Below are positions 1-9,620 of a stretch of DNA of 42,403 nucleotides, piece after piece. The notes under the pieces are model-generated. The model did not search any database and was not told the origin of the DNA. It was given only the letters and a program-made list of their open reading frames with translations. The translations under genes were made by a program, and so were the position numbers. Within the stretch, counting starts at the first letter, position 1; each line of letters begins with the position of its first letter. The DNA comes from Betaproteobacteria bacterium (GTDB lineage: Bacteria > Pseudomonadota > Gammaproteobacteria > Burkholderiales > Burkholderiaceae_E): NCBI GenBank assembly GCA_016868375.1, contig VGHA01000021.1, forward strand, positions 1-42,403, written 5' to 3'.

Positions 1-1
1 G

Positions 2-2473
2 GAGCTGCTGCCAGTCGACAGCCATCCAAAGCAGGCCCCACTGGCCGATGACCGATCCATCGTGTTCCACATCGCGCACAGCCCGGTGCGGGAACTCGAG
101 GTCCTGCACGATCAGCTGCTCGATCTGCTCGCCACCCCGACCGCCGACCGGCCGCTTCGGCCGCGCGACGTTGTCGTAATGGTTCCGGACATCAATCGCT
201 TTGCGCCTGCAATTCGGGCCGTGTTCGGGCAATACGCAGATCACGACCCTCGCCACATCCCATTCGATATCACCGACCTGTCCGCGCGTGGCAGCAACCC
301 GCTGCTTGCGGCACTTCAGTGGGTCACCCGGCTCAATGAATCGCGCTGCACCCTGTCCGAGCTATGCGCACTGTTCGAAGTGCCCGCCATTGCCGCGCGC
401 TTTGAGGTTGACCCGCAGGACGTGCCGCGGCTCGCCACCTGGATGCAGGGCGCAGGCATCCGCTGGGGGCTCAACCGCGCGCAACGCTCCGCCCTGGGAT
501 TGGATGCTGCGGGCGACATGCATACGGCGCTCTTTGGGCTCAATCGAATGCTGATGGGCTATGCGGTGGGCATGCGAAGCGCTGGAGCCGGTCAGGTTTT
601 CCGGGACATCGAGCCCTACGGCGAGATCGGTGGTCTTGACGCGGAACTGGTGGGCGCGTTGGCGAGTCTGGTGGAGTCGCTTGTGCGATGGCTTCAATGG
701 GGTTGCGCGCCCACCCACCCTGCGGGCTGGGCCGAACGTTTCCGCGCGCTGCTGGCCGACCTGATCAAGCCCACCGGAGACGCCGATCGCGCAAGCCTTG
801 ACGCGCTCGAGTTCGCGCTTGCGCAGTGGACCGATGATTGTGCTGCGGCGGCATTTGATACCGACGTGCCGCTATCGGTTGCGGCAGACGCCTGGCTTGA
901 CGGGCTCGATGCGCCGCTTCTTGCCCGCCGCTTTCGTGGTCGCGGCATCACGTTCTGCACACTGGTTCCGATGCGGGCGATTCCGTTTGAAGTGGTGTGC
1001 CTGCTCGGCATGAACGATGGCGACTATCCGCGCCGTTCGCATCGCCCTGATTTTGATCTGATCGCGCTGCCGTCTCAGCGTCGACCGGGCGACCGCGCCC
1101 GGCGCGATGACGATCGTCAGATGATGCTTGAGGCGCTTCTGTCGGCTCGGCGCGTGCTCTATGTGAGCTGGAGCGGCCGCAGCGTTCGCGATGACACACA
1201 CCAGCCGCCGTCGGTCCTGGTTTCCCAACTGCGACACTACCTGGCTGCCGGGTGGTCGCCCGATGCCGTCGCGGCGCGCACGATTGAGCATCCACTGCAG
1301 GCGTTCAGCAGGCGATATTTCGAAGCCGGCGCACCGCTTGTCACACACGCAGGCGAGTGGCGGCGCGTGCACATTCCGGCTACCGGCCTTGAAACATCAG
1401 CCCATCGGCCCCGCACGCCTGAAGACCAGCGCCCATCCGCCGCCAAGGTATCGGCCACGCAACTTGCCAAGCTGCTCGCCAATCCACCACGCGCCTATTT
1501 TCAGCAGCAGCTTGGAATTTATTTTGATGCCAATGCGCAATCGCTGCCTGATGAGGAGCCCTTTACCCTTAACGCGCTCGACACTTACCAGCTGATCGAC
1601 CAGGTGATCGAGCACACCCTCACGCCACTGCGCGCATGGTCGACTGACGCTTTGCAGCAGGTTGATCTGTCGCTCGCGATCCGCAGCCAGATCGATCGAC
1701 TTCAACGCGCGGGTGCACTGCCTCTGGGGGGACCGGGTGAGCAGGAGAGCGATCACCTTCAGGCGCTGGTCGAGCCCATGATTGCCGCGTGGCGCTCGGC
1801 GCGGCTCAGTTACCCCAACGTGCTGCATCCGGTCACAGCCTCATTCAATGATCGGGGCACGGTGATTGAAGCGTCACTCGATCAGCGCTATGCCGGCCAT
1901 TGCGCCGACCCCGCTTCGGTGTGGATTCGTATCGCATCTGGCGAGGTCCTGAAGCGCTCTGGAGAGTCTCAGGTGCTGCCGCACCGGCTGATTGAGGTCT
2001 GGGTGCAATCGCTGCTTGCGAGTGCGGCCCAGGTTGAGGGACATGCACTGGTCATCGCACGGGATGCCACGTTGTCCATTCGTCCGACCGATCCCGAGTC
2101 CGCCAGGCGCCAGCTGCTCGCCCTTCTTGAACTGCGCGCGCAGGCGCTCACCGAACCGCTTCCGGTGGCTGTGCGGACCGCCCTCGAATATGTCACCGCG
2201 CTCAAGAACCCGCTTGATGCAGCGGCAACGGCCTATGAGGGGGGAGAGTTTTCTCGCGGCGAAGTTGACGACCCGTTTCTCGCGCGATGCTTTCCTGACT
2301 TTTCGTCGCTTACGAGCGACGGTCGTTTCCAGACCTATGCTTCGACGCTGTACGCCGCGATTCCGGAGTGGATCGCAACGCATGTCACGGCTACTCAACA
2401 TCCGGCGGCCGCTACGTCCCTGGATGATCCGCTGCCGGATTCCGGCAGCGCCCACGTGAGCGGAGCGCGCTGA
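2..2473 (+). CDS. recC: RecC subunit of RecBCD (exodeoxyribonuclease V gamma), 5'-truncated by the window edge
   Basis: RecC is the non-catalytic scaffold of the RecBCD helicase-nuclease, which resects double-strand breaks and recognises Chi. The frame is open from base 2, and the stretch before the first possible internal start (GTG at 62) already reads as family sequence running into the hallmark segment FHIAHSPVRELEVLHDQLL. The gene therefore enters from outside the window. About 823 residues are visible, against roughly 1,120 in E. coli RecC, so around 300 N-terminal residues are missing. The inactivated helicase-like and nuclease-like folds cannot be judged by eye beyond general similarity. 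The TGA stop at 2471-2473 overlaps the recB ATG by one base, which implies translational coupling. Identity is supported by the following recB and recD genes. Confidence 0.95.
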   Translation, partial: ELLPVDSHPKQAPLADDRSIVFHIAHSPVRELEVLHDQLLDLLATPTADRPLRPRDVVVMVPDINRFAPAIRAVFGQYADHDPRHIPFDITDLSARGSNPLLAALQWVTRLNESRCTLSELCALFEVPAIAARFEVDPQDVPRLATWMQGAGIRWGLNRAQRSALGLDAAGDMHTALFGLNRMLMGYAVGMRSAGAGQVFRDIEPYGEIGGLDAELVGALASLVESLVRWLQWGCAPTHPAGWAERFRALLADLIKPTGDADRASLDALEFALAQWTDDCAAAAFDTDVPLSVAADAWLDGLDAPLLARRFRGRGITFCTLVPMRAIPFEVVCLLGMNDGDYPRRSHRPDFDLIALPSQRRPGDRARRDDDRQMMLEALLSARRVLYVSWSGRSVRDDTHQPPSVLVSQLRHYLAAGWSPDAVAARTIEHPLQAFSRRYFEAGAPLVTHAGEWRRVHIPATGLETSAHRPRTPEDQRPSAAKVSATQLAKLLANPPRAYFQQQLGIYFDANAQSLPDEEPFTLNALDTYQLIDQVIEHTLTPLRAWSTDALQQVDLSLAIRSQIDRLQRAGALPLGGPGEQESDHLQALVEPMIAAWRSARLSYPNVLHPVTASFNDRGTVIEASLDQRYAGHCADPASVWIRIASGEVLKRSGESQVLPHRLIEVWVQSLLASAAQVEGHALVIARDATLSIRPTDPESARRQLLALLELRAQALTEPLPVAVRTALEYVTALKNPLDAAATAYEGGEFSRGEVDDPFLARCFPDFSSLTSDGRFQTYASTLYAAIPEWIATHVTATQHPAAATSLDDPLPDSGSAHVSGAR

Positions 2474-5400
2474 TGTCACAGGTGCTCGATGCCTACGGGC
2501 TAGCGCTCTCTGGCAGCCGCCTGATCGAGGCGAGTGCGGGAACCGGGAAAACCTGGACGATCGCATCGCTCTACCTGCGCCTGGTGCTGGGCCACGGCGA
2601 AGCAGGCGAGCCCGGCACGGGTTTCCAGAAAGCGCTGATGCCTTCCGAGATCCTGGTCATGACCTTTACGCGTGCAGCGACGCGCGAGCTTTCTGACCGC
2701 ATCCGTAAGCGCCTGATCGAGGCGGAGCAGTGTTTCAGAGGCCACTCGGAACCCGCCGCAGACGATCAGTTTCTACAGCGCCTCATGGCCTTCTACGCCG
2801 ATTCGGATCTGCGTGAACGTACGGCCTGGCAACTTGCCCGTGCTGCCGAAGCGATGGATGAGTGCGCGGTGTTCACGATCGACGCCTGGTGCCAGCGGAT
2901 GCTGAGTGACCATGCGTTTGACACCGGAAACTCATTGGATGAGGCACTGATTGCCGATCAGCGAACGCTTCTGCGCGAAGCCGCGCATGACACCTGGCGG
3001 CAGCACTGCTACCCGCTGACCGGGCAGGCGCTGGATCGACTGCTCGCGGTTTATCAGGATGTCGACGCCCTGGTCAACGAGGCCTCCAAGCTGCTTGCCG
3101 AGCGTCCCTCCTGGACCACCGCTGACCCATCCCTTGCGCACTGTATCGACCGTGCGGCCGACGCCCACTCGCAGGCGCTTGCGGCATTGAGCGTGGGTTG
3201 GGTCGAGCGGGCGCAAGCGCTGCGAGCCTGGCTCGACTGGCAGACGAGCGATTTTGGTGCCCACTGGAATCTGCCGCGACTTCGCCCGGCAAACTACCGG
3301 CGCTGGATCGATGCCATCGTTGCGTGGGCGCGGGCGCCCCAAACCCGCAAGCTCGAACTTACCAAAGAGGCGCAGCAGCGACTGAGCCCCGAGGGCCTGC
3401 TGGCCATTCGTCAGCCCGGCGCACCACCCATCGAGCTTCACGAAGGCTTTGCGACGTTTGCCGAACTGCTGCGCGCGATGGCCCGACTGCCCTCGCCGCA
3501 AACACCCATCCGGATGTTTCTGACGACGCAGGTTGGCGAGCGGCTGTCGGTGCTGAAGACCCGGACGCGCAGTTTTGGTTTCGCCGACATTGTCGAGCGT
3601 CTGGCACGTGCACTCAACGGTCCGCAGGGCGAGTCGCTTCGGAACAGCATTTTGGCCCGCTACCCGGTTGCGCTGATTGACGAATTTCAGGACACCTCGC
3701 CAGAGCAGTATCGACTCTTTGACGCCCTTTACCGCTGCGCAGACAACGACCCCGATCATGCGCTATTGCTGATTGGCGATCCGAAGCAGTCGATCTATCG
3801 ATTCCGAGGCGCCGACATTTACAGCTATCTGCGCGCACGGACAGCAACCGATGGTCGTCACTACGCCCTGGATACCAATCATCGTTCCACGCAGGACCTG
3901 GTGGACGCGGTGAACAGCTGGTTCGACCGCGCCGAAAATCGTGAGCTTAACGCGGAGAGGCCAACCGCCCTGTCATCGGCAGCGCCAGGCCTGAGCGGAG
4001 CGTTTCTGTTCTCGGATGGTAGTCATAACCCCATGCCATTCGAGCGTGTTCGCGCAAAAGGCCGCCCCGATCGACTGGTCACCGCCGCTGGAGCGCTTGC
4101 GCCGATCACCATTGAACACGACCTGGCGGTTCGATCCAACGAGGCCAGCCGGGCGAGGCTTGCCGCCCGCTGTGCTGAGCGCATCGTGGGCTGGCTCAAC
4201 GACGACCGGGCTGGATTTCAGGATGCGGCGCGCGCCTTCACTCGACTGCGCCCGAAAGATATTGCGGTGCTGGTGCGCACGGGTACTGAGGCCCATGCGG
4301 TACGCAGCGAACTGCGCAGGCGCGGCGTGGCGTCGGTGTATCTGTCTGAGCGTGATTCGGTGTTCGCAACCGGCGAGGCCAGCGATCTGTTGCGTTGGCT
4401 GCGCGCGGTGGCCGCACCGTCCAACGCGTCGCTGGTTCGGTCCGCGCTGGCAACGGCGACCATTGGCCTATCGCTTTCCGAGCTCGAGCAACTTTCGAAC
4501 GACGACGAGGTATTCGATCTGCGCTGCGAGCAGCTGCGTTGGCTGCGGGCGGTCTGGAATGAGCGCGGCATCCTGGCAATGCTCAGAAAGATGCTGCATG
4601 ACTTCAGTCTTCCCGAGCGGTGGCGGCGGCTGGCCGACTGGGAGCGCAGGCTCACCAATGTGCTGCATCTGGCTGAATTGCTGCAACAGGCAAGCACCGA
4701 GCTCGAAGGCGAGCAGGCGCTGATCCGCTGGCTTGGCAGCAGCATTGCCGACACCGGGTCAACCGCCGCCGACGAGCACCTGCTGCGGCTCGAGAGCGAT
4801 GCCGATCTGATCCGCGTGGTCACCATCCACAAAAGCAAGGGGCTCGAATATCCGCTGGTGTGTCTGCCGTTTGCCTGCAGCGGCAAGCGGGTGAGTCGCA
4901 AGGACACGCGGTTCGTGGTGCTGCCTGGCCAGGTGGGCGAGCGACAGCTGAAGCTTGACTATGACGACGCCGATATCGCACAGGCCGATCTTGAACGGCT
5001 GCGCGAGGATCTCCGCCTGTTTTATGTTGCAGTGACCCGGGCGCGATACGCTGTCTGGATGGGGTTTGGCCTGCTGAAAGTCGGCAACAGCGCGCAGTGC
5101 ATCACGCACCATAGCGCTGCGGGGCGGCTGCTGGGCGGACCCGAGCCGCGCGACCCGGCCGGCTGGCTGGCCCAGCTTCAGGTGCTGGCTCACGACGCGC
5201 ACGAACGCTTCAACAGCCAGATTGCGCTGGAGGCCATGCCCGAGGTCGGCGACTGCGCCATGCTCGCTGCGCCCCGCGACTTGCGCCCCTTGGGCGAACA
5301 AGCGACCTATGCGGCGAACTTTGAACGGCACTGGTCGCCGGGCAGCTATTCACTGCTTGCACGGGATCTGGACAGCACTGCATTTGCGCCAGCGGCCTAT

Positions 5401-6207
5401 CGCAGCCGGGCCGCCGACGAGGAAGCAGGACTGCCCGACCCTGCCTTCGCGCCGCGCATGCCTGCCGACTTTGCCCCCTGGCATCGACTGCCCGGCGGGG
5501 CCAGAGCAGGCGACTTCATTCATGGCCTGCTTGAATGGTTGGACCGCGAGGGATTTTCGCTCGCCGACAACCCCACCGCTCAACGCCAGCTGGCGGCACG
5601 CTGCGAGCGGTCGGGCTGGGGCAAATGGCATGAGGGGGTTCTAGGCTGGTTACTTGCACTGTTGCAGACCCGGCTGCCCATCCTGGGCGCGGCGCTGCCA
5701 GAGCTCCGGCAACGGCTGCCAGAGATGGAGTTCTGGATGCCCGCCACGCACCTGCGTGCCACCGAGGTCGATGCGTTCTGTCAGCGGGCGCTGCTCGGGG
5801 GCCTGGCACGGCCGGAACTGCCGCCGCGGCAACTCAATGGCATGCTGATGGGCTTTGCCGATCTGGTGTTCGAACATCAGGGCCGCTACTGGGTGCTTGA
5901 CTACAAGACCAACCGCGTTGGGCCAGACGGACACGCTTACGACCGCACCGCGCTCGAGTCGGAAATGGCCAGGCACCGCTACGATGTTCAGGCTGCGCTG
6001 TATCTGCTCGCGCTGCACCGGCTTTTGCGCACACGAATGGGCAGCACCTACCGGCCCGAGAAACATCTGGGCGGTGCGCTGTTCTGGTTCATCCGAGGGA
6101 TTGATGGTCCGGTGTCTGGCGAGTATGCGATTCCCGCAAACGCCCAGGTGCTGACACTCATCGGCCAACTCGATCCGCTGTTTGAGAGCGCCGCCGAGCC
6201 ATGGTGA
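2473..6207 (+). CDS. recB: RecB helicase-nuclease subunit (exodeoxyribonuclease V beta)
   Basis: This is the 3'-to-5' SF1A helicase and the only nuclease of RecBCD. The 1,244 residues are slightly longer than E. coli RecB. Walker A EASAGTGKT lies at residues 19-27. Motif II is LIDEFQDTSPEQY near 403, motif III GDPKQSIYRFRG near 435, motif IV NHRST near 470, motif V TIHKSKGLEYPL near 785 and motif VI FYVAVTRAR near 850. The C-terminal PD-(D/E)XK nuclease is complete: an upstream His in DFIHG near 1015, Asp in GFADLVF near 1127, and Asp and Lys in LDYKTNR near 1142-1144. The ATG overlaps the recC stop (TGATG), and the 3' end overlaps recD by 7 bases. Both helicase and nuclease sites look intact, so the complex should be active. 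Confidence 0.97.
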   Translation: MSQVLDAYGLALSGSRLIEASAGTGKTWTIASLYLRLVLGHGEAGEPGTGFQKALMPSEILVMTFTRAATRELSDRIRKRLIEAEQCFRGHSEPAADDQFLQRLMAFYADSDLRERTAWQLARAAEAMDECAVFTIDAWCQRMLSDHAFDTGNSLDEALIADQRTLLREAAHDTWRQHCYPLTGQALDRLLAVYQDVDALVNEASKLLAERPSWTTADPSLAHCIDRAADAHSQALAALSVGWVERAQALRAWLDWQTSDFGAHWNLPRLRPANYRRWIDAIVAWARAPQTRKLELTKEAQQRLSPEGLLAIRQPGAPPIELHEGFATFAELLRAMARLPSPQTPIRMFLTTQVGERLSVLKTRTRSFGFADIVERLARALNGPQGESLRNSILARYPVALIDEFQDTSPEQYRLFDALYRCADNDPDHALLLIGDPKQSIYRFRGADIYSYLRARTATDGRHYALDTNHRSTQDLVDAVNSWFDRAENRELNAERPTALSSAAPGLSGAFLFSDGSHNPMPFERVRAKGRPDRLVTAAGALAPITIEHDLAVRSNEASRARLAARCAERIVGWLNDDRAGFQDAARAFTRLRPKDIAVLVRTGTEAHAVRSELRRRGVASVYLSERDSVFATGEASDLLRWLRAVAAPSNASLVRSALATATIGLSLSELEQLSNDDEVFDLRCEQLRWLRAVWNERGILAMLRKMLHDFSLPERWRRLADWERRLTNVLHLAELLQQASTELEGEQALIRWLGSSIADTGSTAADEHLLRLESDADLIRVVTIHKSKGLEYPLVCLPFACSGKRVSRKDTRFVVLPGQVGERQLKLDYDDADIAQADLERLREDLRLFYVAVTRARYAVWMGFGLLKVGNSAQCITHHSAAGRLLGGPEPRDPAGWLAQLQVLAHDAHERFNSQIALEAMPEVGDCAMLAAPRDLRPLGEQATYAANFERHWSPGSYSLLARDLDSTAFAPAAYRSRAADEEAGLPDPAFAPRMPADFAPWHRLPGGARAGDFIHGLLEWLDREGFSLADNPTAQRQLAARCERSGWGKWHEGVLGWLLALLQTRLPILGAALPELRQRLPEMEFWMPATHLRATEVDAFCQRALLGGLARPELPPRQLNGMLMGFADLVFEHQGRYWVLDYKTNRVGPDGHAYDRTALESEMARHRYDVQAALYLLALHRLLRTRMGSTYRPEKHLGGALFWFIRGIDGPVSGEYAIPANAQVLTLIGQLDPLFESAAEPW

Positions 6208-8177
6208 TGCACCTGCTCGCCGACCTGAGCCGTGCGGGTCACCTGCGACAGCTTGATCACGCTTTCGCTCGCTTTGTCGTCAGCTTCGACCCCGACCGTG
6301 GGCCAGCGCTTGCCGTGGCGGCGGCCATGCTGAGCCGTGTCGAAGCGATGGGCCACAGCTGTCTGCCGCTCGCCGCCCTCTGTCGCCCCGACGCCGAGAT
6401 CTTTGGCTGGACGCCCGAGGCCATCGAGCAGACCCGAGTGCTCTGGGCAGCACTGCCCTCTGAGACATCAACCTGGCTTGATGTGATCCGGGCCAGCTGT
6501 GTGGTGCAGACCATCGGACTCAAGCCCGATGGCGGCGAGCCGCTGGTGCTTGATCCAACCGGCGATGCACCAAGACTGTATCTGCGTCGCTACTGGTCCG
6601 ACGAGCAGGCGGTTGCCGCCGCGGTCCGCCGCCGTGGTGCCTGCCGCGATGCGGTCGACGAGCCGCTTGTGCGAACCTGGATCGATCGCCTGTTCGAGCC
6701 GATCGCACGCTCGGAACCGCGTGAACCCGGCGTCCCTCAGCAGCCAGTCCCCGACTGGCAGCGAATCGCCTGTGCGATCGCAGCCCGGGGCCGAATCACC
6801 ATCATCACGGGTGGTCCTGGTACCGGAAAGACCACCACCGCGGCGCGTCTGCTCGCGCTTCTGGCCGCTGTCAATCCGCAGCCCGCTCAACTGCGCATCG
6901 CGCTGGCTGCACCAACCGGCAAGGCGGCCGCGCGCCTGCGCCAGTCCATCGATCAGTCATTGCAGTCTCTGGCAGGCGCTTTGGCCGATCGGATTGATCT
7001 CGCGGACCTTGGCGCGCAACTTGGTCCGGCTCGAACCCTGCATGCGCTGCTTGGCGCAATTCAGGACAGCAGAAAGTTTCGCCATCATGCGGGTAGTCCG
7101 CTCGCTGTCGACCTGGTGATCGTGGACGAAGCCTCCATGGTGCATCTTGAAATGATGGCAGCGCTTCTTGACGCACTGCCCGACTCCGCACGACTTGTGC
7201 TGCTGGGCGACAAGGACCAGCTGGCATCGGTTGAAGCCGGTGCGGTGCTGGGCGATCTGTGTAGCGCCGCGCACCACGCAGGCCCCGAGCCTGAGACCGC
7301 ACGCTACATCGAAGCAACCACCGGAGAGCGCATACCGGCAGAGCCGGGTGCAACGTCGCCGCTTGCGTCGCAAATCGTCATGCTGCGCCACAGTCGGCGC
7401 TTCACCGGTCCAATTGGCGCGCTGGCCCGCGCGGTCAATGATGAGGCGGACCCCAGGCAGGCTGCGGCGCTGCTCGCGGCAGATCCCCACGGCGCCCTGT
7501 TTGCCGCTGAGCGCGTACCGGTTGAGGCTGTCGTGACGTTGGCTGTCAGCGGCCGGGACGGCGCACGTGCGTGCTACCGCGACTACCTCGAGCGGCTCGC
7601 TTCGCAGACTGCGCCGGCTGAAACCGGGCCCTACACGCAGTGGGCGCTCGATGTTCTTGTCGCGTTCGATCGCTTTCGCGTCCTGTGTGCCATCCGCGAC
7701 GGTCAATGGGGTGTAAGCGGCCTGAATCAGGCGATCGCAGAAGGCCTTGCGCGGGCCGGGCTGCTGCAGCCGCAGGCCACGTGGTACGTCGGGCGACCGG
7801 TGATGGTGACGCGAAACGAGCCGTCTCTGGGTATCTACAACGGTGACGTCGGGATCGTACTGCCTGCCGCAGGCGCCCCGGACCGGCTTCGCGTCGTGTT
7901 CGCGGCCACAGGCGGCATTCGGACAATATCGCCCAGCCGGCTTGCCAACGTCGAGACCGCATTTGCCACCACGGTTCACAAGAGCCAGGGATCAGAGTTT
8001 GAGCATGTCGCGCTGGCGCTTGGGGCACGCGGCGGCCCGGTGCTGACGCGCGAGCTGCTCTACACCGGCATTACCCGAGCCAGGCAGGCCTTCACCCTGA
8101 TGTCCGAAGAGTCGGGTCTGATGGAAGCGGCAGTTGCTCGCGTAACCCGCAGACAAAGCGGCCTGCGCGATCTCTGA
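6201..8177 (+). CDS. recD: RecD 5'-to-3' helicase subunit (exodeoxyribonuclease V alpha)
   Basis: RecD is the fast 5'-to-3' SF1B motor of RecBCD. At 658 residues it is somewhat longer than E. coli RecD (about 608). Walker A GGPGTGKTTTAARLL lies near residues 204-215, Walker B VIVDEASMVH near 306, motif III LLGDKDQLASVEAGAVLGD near 335, motif V TVHKSQGSEFEHV near 590, and motif VI LLYTGITRARQAF near 620. The N-terminal portion before the Walker motif is the RecC-contacting domain. The ATG at 6201 lies inside the end of recB (7-base overlap), so recC, recB and recD form one coupled transcript. The order recC-recB-recD without an intervening ptr gene differs from E. coli and is usual outside the enterics. 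Confidence 0.96.
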   Translation: MVMHLLADLSRAGHLRQLDHAFARFVVSFDPDRGPALAVAAAMLSRVEAMGHSCLPLAALCRPDAEIFGWTPEAIEQTRVLWAALPSETSTWLDVIRASCVVQTIGLKPDGGEPLVLDPTGDAPRLYLRRYWSDEQAVAAAVRRRGACRDAVDEPLVRTWIDRLFEPIARSEPREPGVPQQPVPDWQRIACAIAARGRITIITGGPGTGKTTTAARLLALLAAVNPQPAQLRIALAAPTGKAAARLRQSIDQSLQSLAGALADRIDLADLGAQLGPARTLHALLGAIQDSRKFRHHAGSPLAVDLVIVDEASMVHLEMMAALLDALPDSARLVLLGDKDQLASVEAGAVLGDLCSAAHHAGPEPETARYIEATTGERIPAEPGATSPLASQIVMLRHSRRFTGPIGALARAVNDEADPRQAAALLAADPHGALFAAERVPVEAVVTLAVSGRDGARACYRDYLERLASQTAPAETGPYTQWALDVLVAFDRFRVLCAIRDGQWGVSGLNQAIAEGLARAGLLQPQATWYVGRPVMVTRNEPSLGIYNGDVGIVLPAAGAPDRLRVVFAATGGIRTISPSRLANVETAFATTVHKSQGSEFEHVALALGARGGPVLTRELLYTGITRARQAFTLMSEESGLMEAAVARVTRRQSGLRDL

Positions 8178-8183
8178 TCGCCG

Positions 8184-8207
8184 TTGGCGGTCCGGCAGCG
8201 CCGCCAC
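8184..8207. terminator. Weak hairpin between convergent recD and lipocalin-like genes
   Basis: TGGCGG (8185-8190) can pair with CCGCCA (8201-8206) around an 8-10 base loop, in the 44-base gap between the recD stop and the end of the minus-strand gene. There is no U-tract on either side, so an intrinsic terminator is only a possibility. The position between convergent genes is the main argument. Confidence 0.3.
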
Positions 8208-8221
8208 CGGGCGTGTCACCT

Positions 8222-8647
8222 TCAGACGTGTGCGGGCCGCCAGACCCGCTCCCAGATCAGCTCACGCCGCTGCACGATACCGCCATAGTCGCGTAGTGGC
8301 GGCCTGAGCACCAGGCGATCTCCCTGAAGCGCTGCCTCGCGGCGCTGAACGCCGCCCAGCCAGTCGGCTCGCGCTGAGAGCTCCACCTGCGTCTCGAACA
8401 CTTCACCGTAGAATTGGCAGGGCCCGCCGTACGACACATATTCGCGCGGGCGTCCGTTAGAAATATCCGCATCGCCATTACAGAGCACTGCGAGCATTCG
8501 GCCATTCTGAATCTGGACCGTGCCAAACGTTCGTACACCATAGGGCGGTGGGAGCGGCGCACCATGCTCATCCCACGCGAGCGCTTCGACCAATCGCCAG
8601 ATTCCATCAAGCGCACTGAGGCTCGGTGATGCGTCCTGTCCGATCAT
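8222..8647 (-). CDS. Lipocalin-like domain protein, 141 residues
   Basis: This is a small single-domain protein resembling the lipocalin-like family, in which a GxWRLV strand opens a beta-barrel and YGxxxxGxxxxxxxGRMLAVL follows. Here GIWRLVEALAW sits near residue 15, and YGVRTFGTVQIQNGRMLAVL occupies about 37-56. A later segment, PCQFYGEVFETQVELSA, also fits the fold. It has no signal peptide and no transmembrane segment, so a cytoplasmic small-molecule binding role is likely; the ligand is unknown. The ATG at 8647 is preceded by AGGAG seven bases upstream on the minus strand. It is divergent from the aldolase gene across a 143-base gap holding a palindrome, which may mean shared regulation. 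Confidence 0.7.
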   Translation of the reverse strand: MIGQDASPSLSALDGIWRLVEALAWDEHGAPLPPPYGVRTFGTVQIQNGRMLAVLCNGDADISNGRPREYVSYGGPCQFYGEVFETQVELSARADWLGGVQRREAALQGDRLVLRPPLRDYGGIVQRRELIWERVWRPAHV

Positions 8648-8707
8648 TGAACGACTCCTGTCTGAATGAAGGTGGCGCGAGCCTGCAAACGAGCCTCAAG
8701 ACGCCGG

Positions 8708-8724
8708 GTTATCGTCACGGTAAC
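8708..8724. promoter_or_regulatory. 17-bp near-perfect palindrome in a divergent intergenic region
   Basis: GTTATCGTCACGGTAAC is an inverted repeat with a single mismatched pair around a central C (half-sites GTTAtCGT and ACGgTAAC). It lies midway between the divergent lipocalin-like and aldolase genes, where an operator for a dimeric repressor would be expected. No regulator gene lies nearby and no convincing -10/-35 pair could be assigned, so the role is inferred from symmetry and position alone. Confidence 0.4.
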
Positions 8725-8790
8725 AGAGGTGTCGCAGCGGTGGGCCCGATCCATTAAGCTCACGGACCTCAACGCCACCAGGGAGCTGTG

Positions 8791-9558
8791 ATGGATCTGC
8801 CCGTCAATCATTTCAAGCAGGCACTGAACGCGCATCGAGCACAGATCGGTCTGTGGTCGCACCTGTGCAGCCCCATCAGCATCGAAATCCTCGCGCACTG
8901 TGGCTACGATTGGCTGCTGATCGATATGGAGCACTCGCCCAACGATCTGCAGCAGGTGCTCGCGCAGTTGCAGGCGATGACAGGCGGCACCGCCGCACCG
9001 ATCGTCCGCCCGCCCTGGAATGACATGGTCACCTTCAAGCGGCTGCTCGACATCGGCGTACAGACCCTCCTGGTGCCGTATGTACAGACCGAGGAGGAGG
9101 CGCGTAACGCCGTGGCCTACACGCGCTATCCACCGCTGGGCGTGCGCGGCTATGCGGGCGCGCCGCGCGCAAGCCACTACGGCCGGGTGCAGGGCTATGC
9201 GCACCGCAACCACCATGAACTCTGCGTCCTGGTACAGGTCGAAACGCTCCAGGGCCTGGAGAATCTTGAGGCGATCGCCGGAGTCGATGGCATAGACGGC
9301 GTCTTCATCGGGCCGGGCGACCTGTCGGCCGCGATGGGACATCTGGCCAATCCAAAGCACCCCGAGGTGCTGGCCGCGATCGATCGCGCCATTGCGCGGA
9401 TTCGGGCCTGCGGCAAAGCAGCGGGCATTCTCACGGGCGATGAGGCGCTTGCCCGCCACTATGTCAACCAGGGTTGCCTGTTTGTGGCCGTCGGGGCCGA
9501 TCAGAATCTGCTGCGTAACAGCGCCACGGCGCTCGCCGCCCGGATCCGGAACGCATGA
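8791..9558 (+). CDS. HpcH/HpaI-family class II pyruvate aldolase
   Basis: The product is a TIM-barrel, metal-dependent aldolase that reversibly cleaves 4-hydroxy-2-oxo acids to pyruvate plus an aldehyde. The catalytic His is H48 in IDMEHSPND and the substrate Arg is R73 in VRPPWND. The metal ligands are E151 in VQVET and D177 in GPGDLSAAMG. These match the spacing of H45, R70, E149 and D175 in E. coli HpaI. The length of 255 residues is normal. GGGAG at 8781-8785 sits five bases before the ATG at 8791; a GTG three bases earlier would be too close to it. The stop overlaps an in-frame ATG of the next ORF, though that gene probably starts later. The natural aldehyde cannot be read from sequence. 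The Bug and LIV genes downstream suggest an organic acid catabolic unit. Confidence 0.9.
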   Translation: MDLPVNHFKQALNAHRAQIGLWSHLCSPISIEILAHCGYDWLLIDMEHSPNDLQQVLAQLQAMTGGTAAPIVRPPWNDMVTFKRLLDIGVQTLLVPYVQTEEEARNAVAYTRYPPLGVRGYAGAPRASHYGRVQGYAHRNHHELCVLVQVETLQGLENLEAIAGVDGIDGVFIGPGDLSAAMGHLANPKHPEVLAAIDRAIARIRACGKAAGILTGDEALARHYVNQGCLFVAVGADQNLLRNSATALAARIRNA

Positions 9559-9620
9559 CACGCTTAACAGCCGAACACGCCTCAGCTAGAGTCGCATCTC
9601 AACCCAACCGGAGATCCATG

